64,000 nt of DNA from Plotosus lineatus. Taxonomy: Eukaryota; Chordata; Actinopteri; Siluriformes; Plotosidae. Position 1 is the first letter of the stretch, and the number at the start of each line of letters is the position of its first letter. The translations under genes were made by a program, and so were the position numbers. Where the stretch lies: contig CM045735.1 in the NCBI GenBank assembly GCA_024760905.1, forward strand, positions 26,542,249 to 26,606,248, given 5' to 3'. Of this stretch, positions 32,623 through 44,981 are shown piece after piece. Under the pieces are notes generated by a model. The model searched no databases and had not been told where the DNA came from. It saw only the letters and a program-made list of their open reading frames with translations.

Positions 32623-35622
32623 AACTTCTTTTCCTTTCAGCTGTTCCCTTCGGCAGTCGCCACAGCAAATCATCTGCAATCCATCTCACCCTATCCTCTG
32701 CATCTTCTCTGACGTCAACAACCTTCATGTCCTCCTTTACCACACCCATAAATCTCTTCTTTGGTCTTCTTCTAGACCTTTTGACTTGTGGTTCCAACCT
32801 CAGCATCTTACTACCAATATATTCACTATCCCTCCTCTGTACATGGCTAAACTATCTCAATCTAGCCTCTCTGACTTTGTCTCCAAAACATCTTACATGT
32901 GCTGACCCTCTGAGGTACACATTCCTGATCCTATCCATCCTCATTACTCCCAAAGAGAACCTCAACATTTTCATCTCTGCTACCTCCAGCTCTGCCTCCT
33001 GTCTTTTCCCCAGTGCCACTGTTTCTAAACCAGACAACATGGCGAGCCTCATCACCGTCTTGTACACTTTTCCTTTCATTCTTGCCGATACCTTCCTATC
33101 ACACATCACACCAGACACTTTCCTCCAATCATTCCAACCTGCCTGCACACGCTCCTTCACCTCTTTTCCACACTCTCCATTGCTCTGGCTTGTTGAGCTT
33201 AAGTACTTAAAATCCTCCACCTTCTTTATCTCTGCTCCCTTTACCTTCATCGTTTCTCTTGGGTCCTTGTTGTTCACACACATGTATTCTGTCTTACTGA
33301 GGCTAACCTTTATTCCCCTCCTTCCCAAGGCATACCTCCACCTCTCTAGATTTTCCTGCACTTGTTCTCTGCTCTCACTGCAGATCACAATGTCATCTGC
33401 AAACATCATAGTCCATGGAATTTCTTGTCTAACCTCATCTGTCAGCCTGTCCATCACTATAGCAAACAAGAAGGGGCTCAGAGCTGATCGTTGATGCAGT
33501 CCCACCTCCACCTTGAATTCTTCTGTCACGCCGACAGCACACCTCACCACTGTTTTACATCTCTCATATATGTCCTGCACCACTCTAATATACTTCTCTG
33601 CCACTCCAGACTTCCTCATGCAATACCACATTCCTCTCTCGACACCCTGTCATATGCTTCTCCAGATCCACAAAGGCACAATACAGCTCCCTCTGACCTT
33701 CTCGGTACTTCTCTATTAACATCCTCAAAGCAAACATTGCATCTGTGGTGCTCTTTCTTGGCATGAAACCAAACTGTTGTTCACAAATGCTGACTGACCT
33801 CTGCCCTTAGTCTAGCTTCCACTATTCTTTCCCATAACTTGATCGTATGGCTCATCAACTTTATCCCTCTGTAGTTGCCACAACTCTGCACGTCTCCCTT
33901 GTTCTTAAAAAAGGGCACTGGCACACTTCTCCTCCATTCCTCCGGCATCCTCTCACTCTCTAAGACCTTGTTGAATGTTCTTGTCAGAAAATCTACTGCT
34001 ACCTCTCCTAGACACTTCCATCCCGCTACATGTATGTCATCAGGACCAACTGTCTTTCTCTTCTTCATCGTCTTCAATGCCCTCCTTAGTTCACCCTTAC
34101 TAATCTTTGCTACTTTCTGTTCCTCAACGGTTACCTCTTCTACTCTTTTTTTTCTCTCTCTCATTTTCCTCATTCATCAGCTCTTCAAAGAACTCTTTCA
34201 ATATTCCCAGCACCGCCAACCTGTATAAATCATTTTCTCCCTCCTCACTGTCCAACCTATCATCCAAGTCATCATATGCCCTCTGTTTGGCCTTTGACCT
34301 CTCAATGTCCCGCTTCTTCTTAGTTAACCTCTTCCTCTGTACACACTCCTGCACTTCCTCATTTCACTACCAAGTCTCCTTATCTACTGTCCTTCCAGAG
34401 GACACACCAAGTACTCGCCTACCTGTCTCCCTGATCACATTAGCCGTAGTTGTCCAGTCATCTGGAAGCACTTCCTGACCACCCAAAGCCTGTTTCAACG
34501 CCTCCTTGAAGACAACACGACAGTCTTCCTTTTTCAGCTTCCACCACTTTGTCTTCTGTTCTGCCTTTGCCTTCTTCACCTTTCTGACCATCGGCATCAT
34601 CTTGCACACCACCATCCTATGCTGTTTGGCAACACTCTCACCCACTACTACTTCCTTTACAGTCACTGACTTCCTTCAAATTACATCGCCTACACAATAT
34701 GTAGTCTACCTGTGTGTTCCTATCTCCGCTTTTATAAGTCACCCTATGCTCCTGTCTCTTCTGGAAGAAAGTATTCACCACAGCCATTTCCATCCCTTTT
34801 GCAAAATCTATCAACATCTTTCCTTCTGTGTTCCTGTCCTGGATACCAAACCTGCCCATCACTTACTCGTCAACTCTGTTACCTGCACCAACATGTCCAT
34901 TGAAGTCTGCACCAGTGACCACTCTTTCACCTCTGGGGGTACTCTCCATGACTTCATCTAACTCACTCCAGAATCTCTCCTTCTTTTTTAGCTCACATCT
35001 TGCCTGTGGGGAATAAGCACTAACAACATTGAACATCCCACCTTCAATGTCTTACTTGAGACTCATCACTCTGCCTGATAATCTTTTCACTTCTAGAACA
35101 TTCCTGACCAACCCCTCCTTTAAGATGACTTCTACCCCATTTCTCTTCCCATCCACACCATGATCGAACAGCTTAAACCCTGCTCCTAAGTTTTTAGCCT
35201 TGCTACCTTTCCACCTGGTCTCCTGAACACGCAGTATGTCCACCTTCCTCCTCTGCATCATGTCAGCCAACTCTCTACCTTTTCCTGTCAGTTCCAAAAT
35301 TCAAAGTCCCTACTCTCAGTCCTAGACTTATGCCTTTCCTCTTCTCTCTCTCTGCCTACGGACACGCCTTCCGCATCTTCTTCTTCGACCAACAGTAGTC
35401 CAATTTCCACCAGCACCCTGTTGGTTGACATCACTGATGGCGGTCGTTGTTAACCTGGGCCTTGACCGATCCGGTATGAAATTAGTATTGACGGTTCACA
35501 TTGTGTATTTTGGCAAAAGTTTTACGCCGGATGCCCTTCCTGTCGCACCCCTCTGCATTTATCCGGGCTTGGGATCGGCATGAGGATGGACATTTGTTTG
35601 TGCCCATCCTCACGGCTGCATT
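32623..35622 (-). pseudogene. RTE-clade LINE copy 3
   Basis: Near full length on the - strand. The 5' leader is at 35622-35500 and the endonuclease is in pieces (35297-34640). The reverse transcriptase is at about 34173-32852, with a 259-codon frame (33631-32852) holding the SALSPFLFAIVMDRL and MMFADDIVICSES motifs, so the FADD catalytic box is intact. The C-terminal zinc-knuckle-like region and 3' tail end at 32623. Stops and small indels break it. It is the most complete RTE copy in the window. Confidence 0.9.
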
Positions 35623-35777
35623 ATATAAAAAAAATATATAAAACATTATTTTCCTTTCAGCATACAGCACTGTAGTTTTCAAAAATGCCCACTCGAGAGC
35701 AGTGTTGCATTTTATTTACTTTGCATGGCCTTATATTTACACGAAATGGATACCAATTAAATGACATGACGTGGATA

Positions 35778-36676
35778 CAGACGCTCCCCGACTTATGTTC
35801 ATCCGTTTTACGTTTTTTTTTTCACTTTTATGGATGTTTTTTTTTAGTTTAGACGTACCTACGTAGTACGCTGATGTAATGACGCTGCGTCCATTGTTTA
35901 CAAACGAGCCTGAACGTGCCCCTCCTTCCTAGTTCAGTTATTTATATGTATATTGTTTTTTGAAACTATCTGCTCAGATCGGCACAATCTACCATGCATA
36001 CTCAGTTAAGCAATGAGAGTTGTAAAATGAATGAAAACCCAAGAAAGACAACTCTCTGCTCTGCTGATTCACATCAGTGATTCACATCAGTGCAGTGCAG
36101 TGCAGTGAGTACTAAACAATTCAACGGCGCCCTTGCGCACTTAAAAGACCGGAAGTTTGTATAACCCGCGCTTTGTTTCAAGCAATAAACTACTTTCAGC
36201 AAGTGCACTACTTTCGGTATTGAGCGCCTCACATATTGTAAGCATTGATTGGCTGTTTTAAGCATCATGTAAAGTGAATCGGCTCAGCTTCATGTCATGT
36301 GACCATCCATCGACCATTGGAACCATTTACATGCAGAAAATCGCATCATAGAGAAGGTTAAAGGTTATATTTGATACTGTACTTGATGAGTGAATTTGAT
36401 TAAAATTTATCAATTTGAAATGATTTTACTTTAATTTAATTTATTTTAAATTAATGTTGATATTATTTGATATATTTGATATTATTTTACAGTATTATGT
36501 TTATAATCATTGATTTAGGAGTGTTTTATGCGATACGGTAATGGTATTTATGGATGTGTAGTACAGTATGAGCGTCATACGTCACACGTCATACGTCACT
36601 GTAACAACTTACGTTCACTTTCAACGTGCGTTCGGCCGTCCAGAACCAATTAAAAACATAAGTCGGGGAGCGTCTG
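35778..36676. mobile_element. TIR element family F2, complete
   Basis: An 899-bp copy with CAGACGCTCCCCGACTTATG and taagtcggggagcgtctg, TA on each side. It gives the normal size of F2 and is in opposite orientation to the copy at 31112. Confidence 0.85.
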
Positions 36677-36689
36677 TACTTTGAACTTG

Positions 36690-37303
36690 AATAAACATGC
36701 TATAGAACATCTCACACACAAACATTAACTAGGTACAGTACTCTATTGGAATCCTAACTGAAAATGGAACCTGCTGTACTGGAATTATAACTGATATAAC
36801 TGGATAAAGACAGGTTCCATTCTGATGATGACCTTGTTTCATACAACATCCCCTTCTTAGCACTTCCACCAAAACTCCATGCTACACTCACTCTGATTGC
36901 CTTTTTGTTTTACTTTATGCAGTGGACTGTACTTTCATTCACTTTATAATGGCACCGTACTGCAGCAAAACGTTTTCCTTGTTGAATCATATCAAGCAGT
37001 TCTACTTTTTCATGCAAGCGCCATTACCTTTTTCTGGCGCTTTGGTGTCTTAACAGAAGCCTGAAAAGGTGCGCTGCGTTTGGGTGGCATGACGGCGTTT
37101 AACTGTAATTAAAAACACACCCTAAAAAAGCACATACACAAAGTGTGTGCGAATGAGGAAAAAGGGGCGTTACATCACCGCAATCAATCAGCAGGAGTGA
37201 GAACAGCCATTGGCTGAATTTGAATCACGTGAGCGTTGCACGGCAATCTGCGAATATGCGGAGGCGTGAGTGCAAAACCGCGAATAGTCAATGGCCTACT
37301 GGA
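36690..37303 (+). mobile_element. TIR element family F4, right-end fragment
   Basis: Shares acacacaaacatt, cattggctgaatttgaatcacgtg and the end ccgcgaatagtcaatggcctactg with the copies at 17395 and 60366. The left end is lost. Confidence 0.65.
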
Positions 37304-38100
37304 AATGCTTCTGTGCATTGCCACCCATTTCCGAGCTGTAACTTCCAAGTCATCTGTGTGACCTGCCTCAAACTTGGTGGACATATGTACGATGATATAA
37401 CAGTGAGTTACATATCCGCATTAGATCAATGTAATCTTGACCATTGAACCCTACTTAAAAGAAGAAAATGTTTCTGGCCCGTGCTTCCTATATGCTTACC
37501 CTCACATATATGTGGTGCGCCAGATATTAAACTAAGTATACTTTATACGTCTTGGAACGTGAAATTGTTGCTTACCATTACTCGCTCACTGTGATTTTGA
37601 TGTTGACATTTGACCCCATCTAAAAGAGCTTGTCCAGGGCATGTTCTATGCGGTTGGGCTTATTACACACAGTTATGTCGCAGTCATATGCTTCAAGAAC
37701 AAACTCAAGACTCATGAATAAATTTCAAATTACCTTTCAGTTAATTGGTTCAGCCCAAGTGTACATTTTAATCTTTCACATTTACCCCCTCTTTGAGCTT
37801 AAATTGAATGATGGAAATGTAGACTGTCTAGTTCATGTAGTGTGTTTGAAATTCTGGTTTACTTCAGCCGGAGTGGGGCTCACAGTGATGGTTGCCATCA
37901 CAATACTATCTAGTAATAGTACATCACCACTCCTTTATGATTGACAGTGTAAGTCAGTTTCAGACTGTTTGTCTTGCCTGGGATTTTTACTGTCCTTTAT
38001 TTTTCACTGGATACTTTGGGCTATGAGTTGTGTATTGCAGCCACATTGTATCAAACATTGATTGTGTATGTTTGTGTGCATGTCTTTTTTTGTCACAAAG
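37304..38100. other. End of FPGS intron 6, nothing recognised
   Basis: No known element; ends in the acceptor of exon 7. Confidence 0.4.
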
Positions 38101-38162
38101 GTGGATGTGGCAATCATTGAGGTGGGAATTGGTGGAGCCTATGACTGTACCAACATAATCAG
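38101..38162 (+). CDS. fpgs: FPGS exon 7: EVGIGG metal-site motif
   Basis: Twenty codons (197-216) plus two bases, VDVAIIEVGIGGAYDCTNII. Glu203 of EVGIGG matches the Mg-coordinating Glu of the family, and GGxxDxTN is a hallmark of FPGS/FolC. The acceptor is CACAAAG after a pyrimidine-rich tract; the donor is CAG before GTTAAA, which is weaker than its neighbours. It ends in phase 2 and joins exon 8 as Arg217. Confidence 0.96.
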
Positions 38163-38447
38163 GTTAAAAACATTAACATGCATTCTATTCAGTTTGAATT
38201 CACTTGTATCCACGAAGCACTATTTCATTTCATCAGGAATATCTGTATTCATGATTCAGACCTCTGACTCTAACATTTATAATCACAGACTTCATATTAT
38301 ATGGCCATTCTAAATACTAAATACACAGCCTGATTCAGGAAAAATTAAATCTTGTTATATGCACTTGTAGATATATAAAATTAACAGACATTTGTTTAAA
38401 TATTTCATGATGCTTCAAATAATTTTTCTTAAGATCTCCAAGTGATC

Positions 38448-38658
38448 CTTGAAAGTTTGCGAACCCTTAGGAATTTTATACATTTCTGCATAAATATGAC
38501 TTAAAACATCATATTTTCTCAGAGGTCAAAAAAGTATAACATAAATACAATTAAATAAGTGCTGCAAAAATATTTTACTTGGTCATTTATTTACTGATAT
38601 AAAATAATCCTGTGTTACAAATCTGTGAGTGGCAAAAGTTTGTGAGCCTTTAGTATTA
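38448..38658 (+). mobile_element. Tc1-like terminal-repeat fragment (fourth family)
   Basis: Carries aaagtttgcgaacccttagg, tttctgcataaatatgac and acttggtcatttatttact, the long-TIR sequence of a common vertebrate Tc1-like family. No transposase remains. Confidence 0.55.
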
Positions 38659-38659
38659 T

Positions 38660-38744
38660 ACAGACGGCGAAAATTTAGGAAAATGTTTTTCGTAACCTGG
38701 ATTTTTCGTATTCAGAGGTTTTCGTAAGTAGAGGGCCGGCTGTA
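38660..38744 (-). mobile_element. F3 end fragment
   Basis: Contains ttttcgtaacctgg and ends ttcgtaagtagagggccggctg-TA, the F3 terminus. Confidence 0.6.
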
Positions 38745-38749
38745 AATAA

Positions 38750-38990
38750 AATATAAATACATACACATACAGACGCGCACGCACGCAGATGAATCCAAAT
38801 TTTTGCGCACCTCACAAAAATGTAACTGGTTTTGATGGGAGCTTTCGGGTTGTTTGTTTGTTTCGGTTTTTTTTTTTTTTTGCATAATTGGCCTTGTTTT
38901 TGTGGCATTTTTCTTAACTTTTCCCCATATTCTTCCTTAATTTTCTCATTTTTTAATTCGATGAATATTAAAAAAAACACGATGCACACA
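38750..38990 (+). mobile_element. F9 internal fragment
   Basis: Matches 56630-56790 (ggttttgatgggag, ttttgcataatt, ggcatttttcttaac) inside the complete F9 element. Confidence 0.5.

Positions 38991-38994
<4 letters not shown>

Positions 38995-39054
<60 letters not shown>
38995..39054 (+). repeat. (TG)n microsatellite
   Basis: About 30 TG units. Confidence 0.92.
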
Positions 39055-39055
<1 letters not shown>

Positions 39056-39056
<1 letters not shown>

Positions 39057-39136
39057 GGAGGGGCATCCGACGTAAAAACCTATGCCAAATCAAATGTGCG
39101 AATCAGATGGGAAAAAGCTGAAAGGAAGAAAGAATT
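39056..39136 (+). mobile_element. SINE/RTE tail fragment
   Basis: Contains gggcatccgacgtaaaaacc, tatgccaaatcaaatgtgcg and agctgaaaggaag from the SINE 3' part. Confidence 0.65.
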
Positions 39137-39447
39137 ATATACAGTCAGCCCCTACCTACGAAATTAATCCGTTCCAGCGCCTTTTTCGTAATCCGGGGAT
39201 TTCGTCAGTAGTGGTCACATTTTACATGTTAAACGCCTGATTCGTTCCAAGGCTCCAGTCTTTGGACTGGATAAACCGCATAAACCCTTTAAAAATGATA
39301 AAAGTACACCAAATTTGAATGAAATATGTGTTAAAAGTAAAAGAAAATTATTTATTAAACCATTTAAACATATTTAAACCATTTTATTAACATATTTATT
39401 AATTAAACAATTATTAAACATTTTTATTAACACACACACACCTGTCT

Positions 39448-39449
39448 CA

Positions 39450-39504
<55 letters not shown>

Positions 39505-39507
39505 TCA

Positions 39508-39538
<31 letters not shown>
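39448..39538. repeat. (CT)n(CA)n microsatellite
   Basis: CT tract passing into CA tract; same position type as gagaga/gtgtgt in the F3 copy at 9870-9895 and 60186-60232. Confidence 0.9.
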
Positions 39539-39541
<3 letters not shown>

Positions 39542-39984
39542 TGCATTACAATGCACATGTCAGGCACGTGATTTTTCCGTCTATAGACGGAATTCCGTCT
39601 TTTTCATTTTCAGGGGCAAAAAATAAATAAATCCATCTTTTTCCCGTAAAAAACGCATTACATAAATCTCATTTCGTTTTATTCTGAAGCCGACTGTTTA
39701 ACGAGCTCCCAGTAGTATGTAACGGGGACTGTGATTGGCTGACTATGCTGACGTCATGCATTTTGGCCCATCAATGCTGCCATAGTACCCACACTTTTCA
39801 TGAAATGCCGGCGGTCGGTGGAAGCGCCGGCTACTACTAGCCTAGCGCCGGTTACATTCTATAATAATAAATAGTAATATGTAATAATATAATAATAATA
39901 CCACATGATGCAGTATGCTACCTCGTTCATTGAGCACTATGCTACATCATTCAAAAGCTTGACGCTTTTTATATACATACTGCC

Positions 39985-41060
39985 ATTTGCCTGTGCTCCC
40001 GTGTAGATTTAGATTATGACGGGTCGTACAAACCCAGGTAAAATATAGTCCGAACTGGTGTGAGTCGGACCCACAAGCATGGCGCCGAAGCGAAGTAGAT
40101 CTAAACAACCAACATTAAATAAGTTGTGGAAGCGATTCAAGACCGATGATTCCACTATTTCAGAAACATCCGTATCTCATGAAAGGTAAAAAAGTTTTAT
40201 GTCATGTCCGAACACAAATTATTTCTTCATTGCACTGAGCCATAATAGTGAAAACTAGCCCCCAACTAAACTAGCCTAATCTTATTCTTAATGGATTCAC
40301 GCCACATTATACAGTTGAAAATTCATGTACTTGACTTGGGCTACAACAAATAGAGCTACATAACACTCGTTAGCTCCTACATTGAACATGAACGTTATGT
40401 AGATCTATTTCTTAACGTAGCCAAGCCATTCCCATGCCTTTTTCATGGCAAAACGGTCTTAATACAGTACGGGGTTTCACTAGCAGCTCAGTGTGATTAT
40501 TTCACATTGGTGGGGGTGTGGGGTGCCATTTAATTAGCCATTTAATTTCAAACAAAAAAAAAAAATCCACATCAGTGGCAGATATTAGGGGGCCAAAGGG
40601 ACCACCCCACCCCTCCGAAGAAAAAAATAGTAAACTAATGAGTCCATAAATTAGGTACAGATCTATAAATATACCTGAAAAATATTATTTCACTTTCCTA
40701 AATTCTATAATTTTGTGAATAAAAGTTAACCATTGATTTTGTAATTTATTACATAAATATTATGTAGATATATTATAATTATCGAATTTCTCTTTCCACA
40801 TTTTCCCCCCACATTTCACAAATGTTATATATTAGTAAGGTAACGTTAGATTTTTCAAATAAGAAGTTTTATGTACTTTCCTTTAAGAAGTAAGTCTACT
40901 ATTTTTGTAACAAATACTTTTTTATAATTTCACTTGTAGTTTTATTTGCTTCTAGCTTGTCTGATTTTCTCATAAATATGGGCACAGAATGCACCACAGA
41001 GCAAATGAATTCTAAAATTTTTTCTGGGGGTGGCCCCCCCCAGACCCACCCCTCACCCCT
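39985..41060 (+). repeat. Unclassified repeat U1, copy 2
   Basis: Longer copy of 12843-13480. At 40078 a frame begins MAPKRSRSKQPTLNKLWKRF and ends SVSHER just before gtaaaa, which looks like a first exon with a splice donor. Basic N-termini like this occur in some hAT-type transposases with N-terminal zinc fingers, but no domain follows here. Confidence 0.55.
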
Positions 41061-41199
41061 CCCGCACCCTCCCCATGCTATTGGACGGCATGATCCAGAC
41101 CGATATGCACCGTGTACCCACTTGTTTTCGTGGCTGAGTTGCGTGTACTGATTAATTTGGTCTACTTCATAGTTGATCAACATAAATTTCCGCAACTTT

Positions 41200-41543
41200 G
41201 TAAATAAAAAGCGGAGATGAAGTGATAAATAGTTTCAAAGCCAAAGCCGTGCGCTCCCCACGCTCCGTGCACCTGCTGCTGTGTGCCTCGGTTGCTTCGC
41301 TGCCATTGTGTACCCACTCATTTTTTGACCACTACAGCACTGATAGTTTTCTTATTAATAAATAACTTCATTATGACAATGTCGTTTAAAATCGATTCAG
41401 AGCCTTATTATACTCGAAAATTGTTGGTCTTCTTTTTAAATTTAGTTGTATTCATTATTAATATATATGTGTCTCTCAGAGGATTAGATTTTAAAATGTC
41501 TTTTTTTTGGCTCTCTTAGTCAAACGGTTCCTGACCCCTGGTT
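41200..41543 (+). mobile_element. hAT-type element right end
   Basis: Ends tttttggctctc and then ggttcctgacccctg, which resembles the CAGGGGT-type inverted end of hAT elements. The left end was not found. Confidence 0.45.
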
Positions 41544-42114
41544 TAAAGTATTTGAAATGAAAAATTGGCCCACTGTAGGCCTATAACTGTGAAAAAAAAA
41601 ATTTAAATAACTTTCATAAGGTTCTCTTTAAAAATATTCCTTTCCGGAGACATCAATTAAGCTCCTTTTTGTAAGTATAACCCCAAAACTTTTGGGGGGG
41701 CTTAGCCCCCCTGAACCCCCCAGCAAGGGCACTTTGCCCACACCCCCGCAGGGGGCCTAGGCGGCCCCCTTGACCCCTGCCAATTTTTCCTCCTTTTTCA
41801 TAAAGGGCCATTCTCATCCCTGATTATAGGAAATATTCTTTACTGCTGTTTTGTGTAATGTTATTTTTGCATGACAAAATGCTGAAAATCCAGGAGCTTC
41901 GGCCCCCACCATGGCTCCGCCCCCAGACCCCCGGCAATTTTCAGTCTGTTTGGGCTTGGTTAAATCACAAATCACATGCCTGGTAAACTTTGGAAAATGT
42001 TCTTCGTAACCCGGGGATTTTGTATCCAGGGGCTTCGTAAGTAGGGGGTCAACTATATATATATATATACACACACATATATACATACACACACACACAC
42101 ACACAAACACACAA

Positions 42115-42970
42115 ACACTCCCCAGCTTACGTTTTTAATTGGTTCCGGACGGCCGAACGTAAGTTGTTACAGTGACGTATGACGTGTGAATTATGTCGCT
42201 CATACTGTACTATACATCCATAAATACCATTACCATATCTCATAAAACACCCCTAAATCAATTATTATAAACATAACATTGTAAAATAATATCAAATATA
42301 TCAAATAATGTCAACATTAATTTCAAATAAGTCACCTATTTATACCGAGTCACTTTACATGAAGCTTAAAACAGCCAATCAACGCTTACAATATGTGAGG
42401 CGCTCAAAACCAAAAGTTGTGTACTTGCAAAAGTAGTGTACTTGCTGTGGGTTATACGGACTTCCAGTCTTTCAAGTGGGCAAGGGTGCCGTTGAACTCG
42501 TTTAGAACACAGCCTGCACTGATGTGAATCACCAGCAGAGTGGAGAGTTCTTTCTTTTGTGAATTTGGGTTTTCATTCATTTTATAAATCCCTTTGCTTA
42601 ACTGAATATGCATGGTTGATTGCGCCGATCTGAGCAGATAGTTAATTAATCTCTGTTTATGAGACTTGCACCCATGCTAGTAGGCTTACGCTTGTGACCA
42701 ATCATATTTGCTTAGGGTTACAAAAGTCCGCTAAATGGTGTAAACACAAAGATCACAGAGACGTCTTAACACAAGGGTAAACACGCTATATAACTGATAA
42801 ATAAAACTGAACTGTGAAGAAGGAGGGGCACGTTCAGTCTGTCGTTTGTAAACAATGGACACAGCGTTATTGAGTCATTACGTCAGCATACTACGTAGGT
42901 ATGTTTAATTTTTTTTTTTTTTTAAAAAGACCAACGTATAAACGGATGAATGTAAGTCGGGGAGCATCTG
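42115..42970 (+). mobile_element. TIR element family F2, left tip degraded
   Basis: Matches 31112-32030 throughout (ggttccggacggccgaacg, acataacattgtaaaat) and ends gtaagtcggggagcatctg. The first bases of the left TIR merge into a CA tract. Confidence 0.8.
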
Positions 42971-42973
42971 TGC

Positions 42974-42978
<5 letters not shown>

Positions 42979-43022
<44 letters not shown>
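42979..43022. repeat. (TA)n microsatellite
   Basis: TA tract adjoining the foldback element. Confidence 0.9.
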
Positions 43023-43023
<1 letters not shown>

Positions 43024-43026
<3 letters not shown>

Positions 43027-43245
43027 TAAAAATAAAAGGACGGAACAAAGACTTGCTATTTAAAACTTCGTTTTCACTACAGATATGTTTCAAGGGGTGG
43101 TGAAACCATCCTCTCTCTTCAGGTGATTACAGAAGAATGATCACCTGATGAGAGAGGATGGTTTCACCACCCCTCGAAACAGATCTGTAGTGAAAGTCAA
43201 ATTTTAAATAGAAAGTCTTTGTTCTGTCCTTTTATATTTACTTAT
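43024..43245. repeat. Foldback (hairpin) repeat, ~105-bp arms
   Basis: Left arm 43024-43127 and right arm 43139-43245 are near-perfect inverse copies (tgaaaccatcctctctc against gagagaggatggtttca) around a tiny loop. A single arm with the same downstream sequence occurs at 46184-46356. Flanked by (TA)n and (CT)n(TA)n. Confidence 0.85.
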
Positions 43246-43301
43246 ATTTGCTCTCCGAAAAAGTATTGAGCACTCTATTACAGAAGATTCTACTCAGAAA
43301 G

Positions 43302-43409
<108 letters not shown>

Positions 43410-44937
43410 TTGTCCTCAAAAAATTAACATATTGTGATAAAGTTCATGATTTTCTGTCATGTACTGATAAAAATTAAACTTTCATGTTTTAGATTCATTG
43501 CACACCAACTGAAATATTTCAGGTCTTTTATTGTTTTAATACTGATGATTTTGGCATACAGCTCATGAAACCCAAAATTCCGATCTCAAAAAATTAGCAT
43601 ATCATGAAAAAGTACTCTAAACGAGCTATTAACCTAATCATCTGAATCAACGAATTAACTCTAAACACCTGCAAAAGATTCCTGAGGCTTTTAAAAACTC
43701 CCAGCCTGGTTCATTACTCAAAACCGCAATCATCGGTAAGACTGCTGACCTGACTGGTGTCCAGAAGGCCATCATTGACACCCTCAAGCAAGAGGGTAAG
43801 ACAGAAAGAAATCTCTCAGCGAATAGGCTGTTTCCAGAGTGCTGTATCAAGGCACCTCAGTGGGACGTCTGTGGGAATGAAAAAGTGTGTCAGAAAACGC
43901 TGCACAAGCAGAAGTGGTGTCTGGACCCTGAGGAAGATTGTGGAGAAGGGCCGATTACAGACCTTGGGGGACCTGTGGAAGCAGTGGACTGGGCTACAGG
44001 TACCGCATTCCCCAGGTCAAGCCACTTTTGAACCAGAAACAGCGGCAGAAGCACCTGACCTGGGCTACAGACAAGCAGCACTGGACTGTTGTTCAGTGGT
44101 CCAAAGTACTTTTTTTGGATGAAAGCAAATTTTGCATGTCATTCGGAAATCAAGGTGCCAGAGTCTGGAGGAAGACTGGGGCGAAGCAAATGCCAAAATG
44201 CCTGAAGTCCAGTGTCAAGTACCCACAGTCAGTGATGGGCCGGGGTGCCATGTCAGCTGCTGGTGTTAGTCCACTGTGTTTTATCAAGGGCAGGGTCAAT
44301 GCAGGTAGCTTTAATGAGCACTTCATGCCTCCATCTGCTGAAAAGCTTTATGGAGATGAAGATTTTCATTTTTCAGCACGACCTGGCACCTGCTCACAGT
44401 GCCAAAACCACTGCTAAATGGTTTACTGACCATGGTATTAGTGTGCTCAATTGGCCTGCCAACTGTCCTGACCTGAACCCCATAGCGAATCTGTGGGATA
44501 TTGTGAAGAGAAAGTTGAGACACCAGACTCAACACTGTGGATGAGGTTAAGGCCGCTATCAAAGCATCCCGGGCCTCTATAACACCTCAGCAGTGCCACA
44601 GGCTGATTGCCTCCATGCCACGCCGTATTGAAGCAGTCATTTCTGAAAAAGGATTCCTGACCAAGTATTGAGTGCATAACTGAACATAATTATTTGAAGG
44701 TTGACTTTTTTGTATTAAAAACCCATTTTTTATCGGTTGGATGAAATATGCTAATTTTTTGAAATAGGGATTTTTGGTTTTTCTTTACTTTTTTACCAAA
44801 ATTATCAATATTCAAACAATAAAAGGCTTGAACTACTTCAGTTGTGTTTAATGACTCTAAGATATATGAAAGTCTAATGTTTATCATTACAAAAAATAAT
44901 GAACTTTATCACAATATGCTAATTTTTTGAGAAGGAC
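43410..44937 (+). pseudogene. Tc1-like transposon B, copy B2
   Basis: The ends are ctcaaaaaattaacatattg and caatatgctaattttttgag, with long inner repeats. Transposase remnants: helix-turn-helix at 43760-43860 with a frameshift, the same 53-bp deletion as B1 near 43990, DESKFCMSFGNQ near 44118, the second Asp region QHDLAPAHSAK near 44376, and NPIANLW near 44478 with Ala for the catalytic Glu. Not functional. It keeps both ends, unlike B1. Confidence 0.9.
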
Positions 44938-44981
44938 GAGTATGTATGTATGTATAATATTATAATTATATATAATATACA

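Larger units (their letters stand above)
39142..42053 (-). mobile_element. TIR element family F3, long copy
   Basis: Opens TA-CAGTCAGCCCCTACCTACG and closes cttcgtaagtagggggtcaa, with F3 subterminal blocks on both sides, in reverse orientation to the copy at 9481. Inside are a (CT)n(CA)n tract (39448-39538), repeat U1 (39985-41060), a hAT-type end (41200-41543) and C-rich blocks near 41690-41790. It is therefore a nest rather than an autonomous element. Confidence 0.7.

Noticed and set aside
38675..38989. 104-codon - strand ORF rich in Lys
   Set aside because: It spans F3 and F9 repeat fragments and a poly-T run; chance open frame.
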